Below, in pieces: positions 58,929-64,000 of a stretch of 64,000 bases of DNA. Each line of letters begins with the position of its first letter. Position 1 is the first letter of the stretch. Source of the DNA: Gigaspora margarita. Lineage: Eukaryota; Glomeromycota; Glomeromycetes; Diversisporales; Gigasporaceae. The notes below the pieces were generated by a model. It saw only the letters and a program-made list of their open reading frames with translations, was not told where the DNA came from and searched no databases. The translations under genes were made by a program, and so were the position numbers. The DNA lies in assembly GCA_009809945.1 (NCBI GenBank), contig WTPW01001563.1, positions 8,129 to 72,128 on the forward strand. Reading direction: 5' to 3'.

Positions 58929-60697
58929 AATTTATAAATAATTATATTTATTCATTGGTATAAACATTTATGTATAAATAGGTATTTTGCTAGAATTTTT
59001 GCCTTCATTATGTGCCTGGCATATATTCTTCGCCCATCCTTATTTTCAAGTCAACCACGTATTATTCGTAAATCAAAGTCAGTTATCATCTCTGTATTAA
59101 CGGCTAAAACTAAGGATGCAACAGCTCTCTACTTATCTCTTTCACGCCTTTCGTATCGTTCACCGATGAATACATTTGAGCTTTTAGTTGGTCTTTTTAC
59201 TGAATCTTTAAAGTTCATCTCAAGAAGACTTTTAGGATGGGAAATTCCTAGCAGCTTTGCTAATATAGACTTGGATGAAAGACTGTGGGAAGTTGGTTTA
59301 TGGGCCCGACTTGGTGAAGTTGAATTATGTGGTGGTAAGTATTTTATAATTTAATAATTTTAATAATTTTAATAATTTAAATTATTGACTTTATATATTG
59401 AGTATTCTCATTCATTCATTCATTCATTCATTCATTCATTCATAATTTTAATCAAAACATTTCATACTTTCCAGGAAATAAAAAAGCAAGTCGTCTTTCA
59501 ATTTTATATACATGCCTACGAACAATCAACTTGTTGGAACATCCTTATACGATACATAAAAATTTATATATTAGTTCCTCTCGTATATATGCAAACGCTG
59601 CAATACAATGTTACATAGGCCTTCATTCTATCCCTTTTTTATCACGAAAAATTGTTTCTTCCTTTTGGCAATTGGCTATTAAAGGAAAAAGACGGTGTGG
59701 CTCTGATGAGAAATGGTTTGAAATCGCTCTTATCAGTGATTCAAATAGTGATATGTGGAAAGGTGTAGTCAACAGAATTAGCGATCATGCTCTTCGTTCA
59801 TCAAAAACTGATGAAATCATTTCAACTATGAGAAATACTACTATACCTCTTATCCATGTTTCTGACGCTCAGGCTTTTATTCATCTTAAAGAAACCTTTT
59901 CTAACTTTGTTTCTATGAGATATGGCAATAAAAAGAATGCAAAGAAAAGTAAATTCACTTTTGTCGAGTTACTTAGTGTTACTACACCAGCATCTTTGAC
60001 ACACTGGTACGCTTTGGTTGGATGTGCCGTTCAGGCTTTTTCAGAAGGAAAACATGCTCATGGTGAAAAATTTGTAAACAAGTTAAGGGAAGAATTTCAA
60101 AAAACGGATAAAAGTTTAAATAAGCAGATTATTACTATGGGTTTACTTTCTTATATTCTTTTAATATATGGTAAAGTTGAGGCTTCCGTTCGTTGCGCCG
60201 ATAAAGCCAGCACTTCTGTAACTTTACGAAGGAAAGAAGAAAAAACAGGCATTATTGAAGATGGTTCATCAGATAAGGATTTAGAGTTTCGAAAAACAGA
60301 ATATGATGTTCACATTCTTGCAGAATTTTGCGTTGGTTGGGTTGTTTTGGAAGCAAGAATATTCGGATGGAAAAAAATTGAGGGTCTTTCATTGGAAAAT
60401 AAAGATGAAGTGTTACCTGGTGTCCTTGATGTTGAGGCTCGTCTAAAACCTTCTATTGATAGTTGGATACGTTATTTACGTCGTTTATCAAAAGCTGACG
60501 TGTTTGACAAAATTCCAAAAGCTCGAGAAGAATTTATAAAGAGTCTTGAGACTCTTGGAAGAATTGTGGGTGGATTAGATGATAGTGTTGACTTGATAAA
60601 TTGCTATGATGATAATACTAATAATGAGGGAAATTGGGCCGATCAAAATGATGATAATAGGGCCGTAAGGGCTTGGAATGCTCTAAAGGGAATGTAA
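57097..60697 (+). CDS. SREBP/Sre1-like membrane-bound bHLH-zip transcription factor, 4 exons, 1075 aa
   Basis: Exons: 57097-57955, 58057-58849, 58982-59334, 59475-60697; introns GT...AG of 101, 132 and 140 bp; total 3228 nt, ending in TAA. The bHLH (about residues 337-410) contains AHNAIERRYRNNINDRINEL. Tyr-348 in place of the usual Arg is the SREBP signature that allows binding to sterol regulatory elements as well as E boxes. A leucine-zipper-like helix follows. Two membrane segments lie at about 490-507 (MMALFMCMTFFT) and 551-567 (WYFARIFAFIMCLAYIL), separated by a ~43-residue loop; then comes a ~500-residue C-terminal domain. This is the full ER hairpin topology in which the N-terminal half is released by proteolysis when sterol or oxygen falls. 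The N-terminus is Asn/Gln/Ser-rich with KKKRK at 183-187. The third intron has a CATT repeat, the second a TA repeat. A SCAP partner and cleavage site cannot be read from here. Confidence 0.92.
58898..58928. repeat. (TA)n microsatellite in SREBP intron 2
   Basis: An AT dinucleotide run between exons 2 and 3. Confidence 0.8.
59409..59443. repeat. (CATT)n microsatellite in SREBP intron 3
   Basis: About nine uninterrupted copies of the tetranucleotide, probably polymorphic among strains. Confidence 0.9.
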
Positions 60698-60828
60698 ATA
60701 TTATATATTTTATATTACATATATTTTTTATAAAAACAACCTACCGTATATTACTTATTAAAAGCAGCCCCGAAAAGCAATCGATTTTAGAACTGAAGAT
60801 TCGCTAATGAAGTTAGGCTGAATATATA

Positions 60829-60993
60829 CAGTCGACTCTCTATAAGTGTGCGTTATCAAGGATGTACATTTATAGGGAATGTGCACTTATGATGTTGTAA
60901 CGCATGATAAAAAAATTCAAAATGCGCTATATTATCGCGGGGTTTAAAATTTTGGGTTAAGTGTGAGGAAGTGCACTTATGGAGAGTTGACCG
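60829..60993. mobile_element. TA-flanked MITE, 165 bp, 3' of the SREBP gene
   Basis: CAGTCGACTCTCTATAAGTG and CACTTATGGAGAGTTGACCG form the ends. TA stands at 60827-60828 and 60994-60995. It is 131 bp beyond the stop codon and may lie in or near the 3' untranslated region. Confidence 0.82.
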
Positions 60994-60995
60994 TA

Positions 60996-62327
60996 TATAT
61001 ATGTAACACCTTCGCTTAATGGGTAATATATGGTATTTTTTTTTTTGGTTTTTTTTTTCTTATCATGATTTGAATGCATTATAGATGTCATTTAAAATAA
61101 AAAAATTCTATCATTTATATACGTGGAATTTCGCAAGCGTAGCACAGTCACTGCCAATTTCTCGAAATGGTCTAATTAGTGAATCGGTTACAAAATTCGC
61201 AATCACTAATTAGATTATTTTGTGGACTACTATAGTTGAAAAAATAATGGTCTAAAAATAGTTTGTAATATTCATATTAGGTATAATATACCTCAAATGG
61301 GGTAGAACCCATAACGAATTTCACTTTCATCGAAGTCAACCAAGATTCATCGATTCATCGTGAATTTTTTAAAGTCCAGAAGGTGAAAGTTGCTATTAAT
61401 GCAACTAAAAAAAACATATTGTAACATACGTGTTTTACCATAGGAACTATCTTTACTTATTGCAGATTTGTATCTATTCTTTTATTAGGAGTGAGATGTT
61501 TGAAGATAAAAAATTATATATTACAGATATTATTTTCATGTATTCCTTTCATCCATTGTAAAAATATAAATTAAATCGTGAAGAATACCGAGTATTGTAC
61601 CTTTATAGATTATTTTAAACAAATTTTCTGGAAATTATTATAAATAAATATTTAATCCAAAACAATTAACATATTCTTATACAATAGATCATTAACTTCA
61701 TAGTCGCAATTTTTAAAAAATTTCTAATACAGTATATATATACTTTAAAAATTATAATCTTTTAACAAAGCTAATATTTATTATATGGGAGGGGTCAATA
61801 AAAAAAGGAAAATTTTTTCTCTACAAATTGTTTGTGAATGATCTGCAAACTCAGACGTCTTATCTCTTACCTTCAGATGAGACCGTCCCAGGGAACGTCT
61901 AAAGCGGAGCAGATTCTCATAATATATATTTTATCGAATTAACTTTAGAGTTAGGGTCATCGTAGATTAAGGTTAGGTTGATTTTAGGTAAATTATATTA
62001 TATATAAGCAAAATTGCCTTCCCGACATTTTTAATTAATCCACTAAGGTAGGTTTAGACTGCCGTTTTTTGTATTTTCAGATTTTTCGCTTTCTTTCTTG
62101 TTTTGCTTCGTCGAAGATCTTCAAATTTCTATAATTTGATTGGTCATGTATCACGCGATCATGCTCTATATCACTCTCATCGTTTTCACAAGACTAGGGT
62201 TCGAGGCACAGGGGCATGCCTATGTGCATTGGACAAAATTGGATGCTTGAAGATTCTTGGACCTAAATCTTTGGACCCTAGCTCTAATTCATAAATTTGG
62301 TTGAAATTAATTAATACTACAGTGCGG
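60996..62327. repeat. Intergenic DNA with family M repeat
   Basis: A hairpin TCTAATTAGTGAATCGGTTA mirrors CAATCACTAATTAGA at 61169-61213. 61850-62165 matches 42065-42385 (GTCTAAAGCGGAGCAGATTC ... TTGCTTCGTCGAAGATC). The 63-codon frame at 62103 is in the repeat and not credible. Confidence 0.5.
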
Positions 62328-62586
62328 GACACCTTAAACCAGCAAGTAAAAACTAATATTTTTTTTAAATTTATTTATAAAAATAAAAATATAGATAAAT
62401 AAAAAAAAAATTTTTGTAAAAATGTACAAAAAACAAGCAGAACAAAACTACAGAATTTTAGTGATTCTGGTCGATCTAAATTTATCGGCCAGACTAAGCT
62501 GATAAATTTTTATCAACTTAGCCGGCTTAGCCGGCTTAGCCGATTTCCCCAAGTACCCACGTGATATTGCCATTTTATAGAACTAC
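62328..62586. repeat. Solitary CAGTGCGGGACACC end and GGCTTAGCC repeat
   Basis: TA then CAGTGCGGGACACCTTAAA (62326) is a terminus of the family at 42559; the partner is not found. CTTAGCCGG is repeated three times at 62518-62541. Confidence 0.5.
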
Positions 62587-63376
62587 CCCAGTAGCAAAAC
62601 TTACGTTTTTGAGACTCCTGCACTTACTTTTTTGATACTCCTAGATGTACCCCAAAATTTATATACTTTTTTGATACTGATATCACGTGCAGATGACCAT
62701 TACTGGCAAGCTTTTTAAAATTGCTAATAACAATAAACTATTAAAAAAAATGTCATATAATAAATATTATAACTTTTCTATAAAGAACAGCCAACATAGG
62801 TTTAATAAATAACTTGATTGCATGGTCCACGAATAAAATTTACTGTTTTTAAAAAATTTGCCACGCTTTATAATATCTTTATTTTTAAACTTTTTAGTTA
62901 CGGCCTGGTTGCGAAGGTTTTTAACAAAGATTATATTTATTTTTTAAACTGATATTTATATAAGTTTTTCTTAAAAAAAGAATAAATCTATATTACATGT
63001 AACATTTTTTTAAAAAGATAAATAAATTTTAGAAAAAACTATCTGTGTAATAAATGTTTTAAATACAGTATATAATTAAGATCCACGCTTTTTAAAAAAC
63101 TTTAGCATGATTTTGAAATTAGTTTATTTAAGGTTAGATTTTTAAAAAAAATTTCATAAAGTTGGTTTCTTGTACGGGATTTTTGAATAATAGGCAATTT
63201 TTGACTAAAACAAATGCATGTTTTGAATTTTCAAGATTGCGTTACATTACCCTATTTGTTGTGTCAATCATCACGTAATGATAGTATCAAAAAAGTATAT
63301 AAATTTTGGGGTACATCTAGGAGTATCAAAAAAGTAAGTGCAGGAGTCTCAAAAACGTAAGTTTTGCACCCCAGTA
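62587..63376. mobile_element. ~790-bp element with ~90-bp inverted ends
   Basis: CCCCAGTAGCAAAACTTACG ... TATATACTTTTTTGATAC (to about 62678) is mirrored by GTATCAAAAAAGTATATAAA ... CGTAAGTTTTGCACCCCAGT (about 63283-63376) with very few mismatches. The interior is AT-rich and non-coding. No clear target duplication. Confidence 0.7.
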
Positions 63377-63679
63377 TCGCCACCAAATTTTCTCGATCAC
63401 GTGATTATTGCCCAATAAAAGATCCAAATTTGGTGTAACGTTACACGATTAGGTAAATTCAAAACACGTCTCAAAACGTCTCTTTTGTTAAAAAAAGCTT
63501 ATTTCTCAAAAGTTTGCATAAGAAACCACTTTTTTTAACTAAAAAAAAGATTTCCTTGAGCGATTTTACTATATAACAACCTAAACCCAAACCCTAACTG
63601 AGCACTCACCCTAACCCTAACCTAATAAAACAATTTCGTTGGTTATCATGTGATCGAAAAAATTTGGTAGCGATACTGG
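63371..63679. mobile_element. 309-bp inverted-repeat element with telomere-like core
   Basis: CCAGTATCGCCACCAAATTT is mirrored by AAATTTGGTAGCGATACTGG, extending to about 35 bp (ATCACGTGAT/ATCATGTGAT). The middle has AACCCAAACCCTAACTGAGC and CACCCTAACCCTAACC. It overlaps the end of the preceding element by a few bases. Confidence 0.7.
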
Positions 63680-63826
63680 AGAAGATATTTTATAGCGCTT
63701 ACGATCATATATATATAAAATGTGTCATTCCCAAAGCTTATATACAGTATTTTGATATTTGCTTTTTTTCGACAACATAATTTCTTTCTCTTTATTTAAA
63801 TATTCCTTAATACTTGGTTATAATGG

Positions 63827-64000
63827 CTAACATCAAGAAACAAAGCTAAAATGTCGCAGAGAAACATGTTTTAGTTGTCGAAAATGCTTGTATTGTGGAA
63901 TTGACTTACAATGTAATTGCAACTTATCTAATGCGCCACATAGAGGTAATCGGCTGCAGCTGTCAAAAATGCATTTACACGATTATTTAATTCTAATTGG
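63827..64000 (+). CDS. Possible cysteine-rich zinc-binding protein, partial, runs off the window
   Basis: A frame opens after a TAA at 63824-63826 and stays open to the edge (58 codons). It has seven cysteines spaced C-x4-C-x2-C-x2-C-x2-C-x5-C-x-C (CRRETCFSCRKCLYCG...), then LSNAPHRGNRLQLSKMHLHD. The density of CxxC pairs suggests metal binding. There is no Met at the start. An ATG in another frame (63822, MANIKKQS then stop) could be joined to it by a frameshift or by a short unseen splice. It could be a first or internal exon or a gene fragment. I do not recognise the family. Confidence 0.35.

Noticed and set aside
63585..63630. Chromosome end (telomere)
   Set aside because: Only two to three CCCTAA units, inside an inverted-repeat element and followed by unique sequence and a coding-like frame.

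Overview
The window looks like a chromosomal piece of a very AT-rich, intron-containing fungus. I read it as most likely an arbuscular mycorrhizal fungus (Glomeromycotina, Rhizophagus-like). The reasons are gene-poor AT-rich DNA packed with short inverted-repeat transposons, an F-box/LRR-type gene of the kind hugely amplified in that group, introns of roughly 65-140 bp, and TTAGGG-type telomere-like motifs. The species call is inference, not something the sequence proves.

Four protein genes can be supported. (1) An intronless F-box/LRR-like gene, 10250-11323, minus. (2) A ten-exon NIPSNAP-family mitochondrial protein gene, 33917-35531, minus, 302 aa, rebuilt exon by exon with all phases closing. 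(3) A five-exon NUFIP1/Rsa1-like gene with a CCCH zinc finger, 47614-49144, minus, 410 aa. (4) A four-exon SREBP/Sre1-like gene, 57097-60697, plus, 1075 aa, with a Tyr-type bHLH, two membrane segments and a long C-terminal domain. A cysteine-rich reading frame runs off the right edge (63827-64000). No canonical tRNA, rRNA or CRISPR array was found. The four genes have no evident shared pathway and stand as islands in repeat DNA.

Region by region: 1-9.6 kb is repeat DNA with a degenerate ~27-bp minisatellite and a nested transposon stack (6548-8347). 10.2-11.3 kb is the F-box gene. 11.5-33.9 kb is repeats: two N gaps, three tRNA-like heads counting 38.3 kb, a SINE with a 16-bp target duplication, several hAT-like elements and a 3.5-kb foldback-rich element. 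33.9-35.5 kb is the NIPSNAP gene. 35.6-47.4 kb is again repeats, including a 452-bp near-perfect palindrome and nested elements. 47.6-49.1 kb is the NUFIP1-like gene. 49.3-51.1 kb holds two adjacent hAT-like elements. 51.2-54.2 kb is mostly uninformative plus a ~100-bp period repeat. 54.4-56.7 kb is a 2.3-kb hAT-like element carrying T-poor cargo. 57.1-60.7 kb is the SREBP gene. 60.7-64 kb is repeats and the gene edge.

Most of the non-coding DNA resolves into named-by-structure transposon families. TA-flanked elements begin CAGT..., CCATA... or TGGGCC...; 8-bp-duplication (hAT-like) elements begin CAGTG, TAGGG or AGGACCCC. Several insertions are proven by comparison with an empty copy inside the same window.
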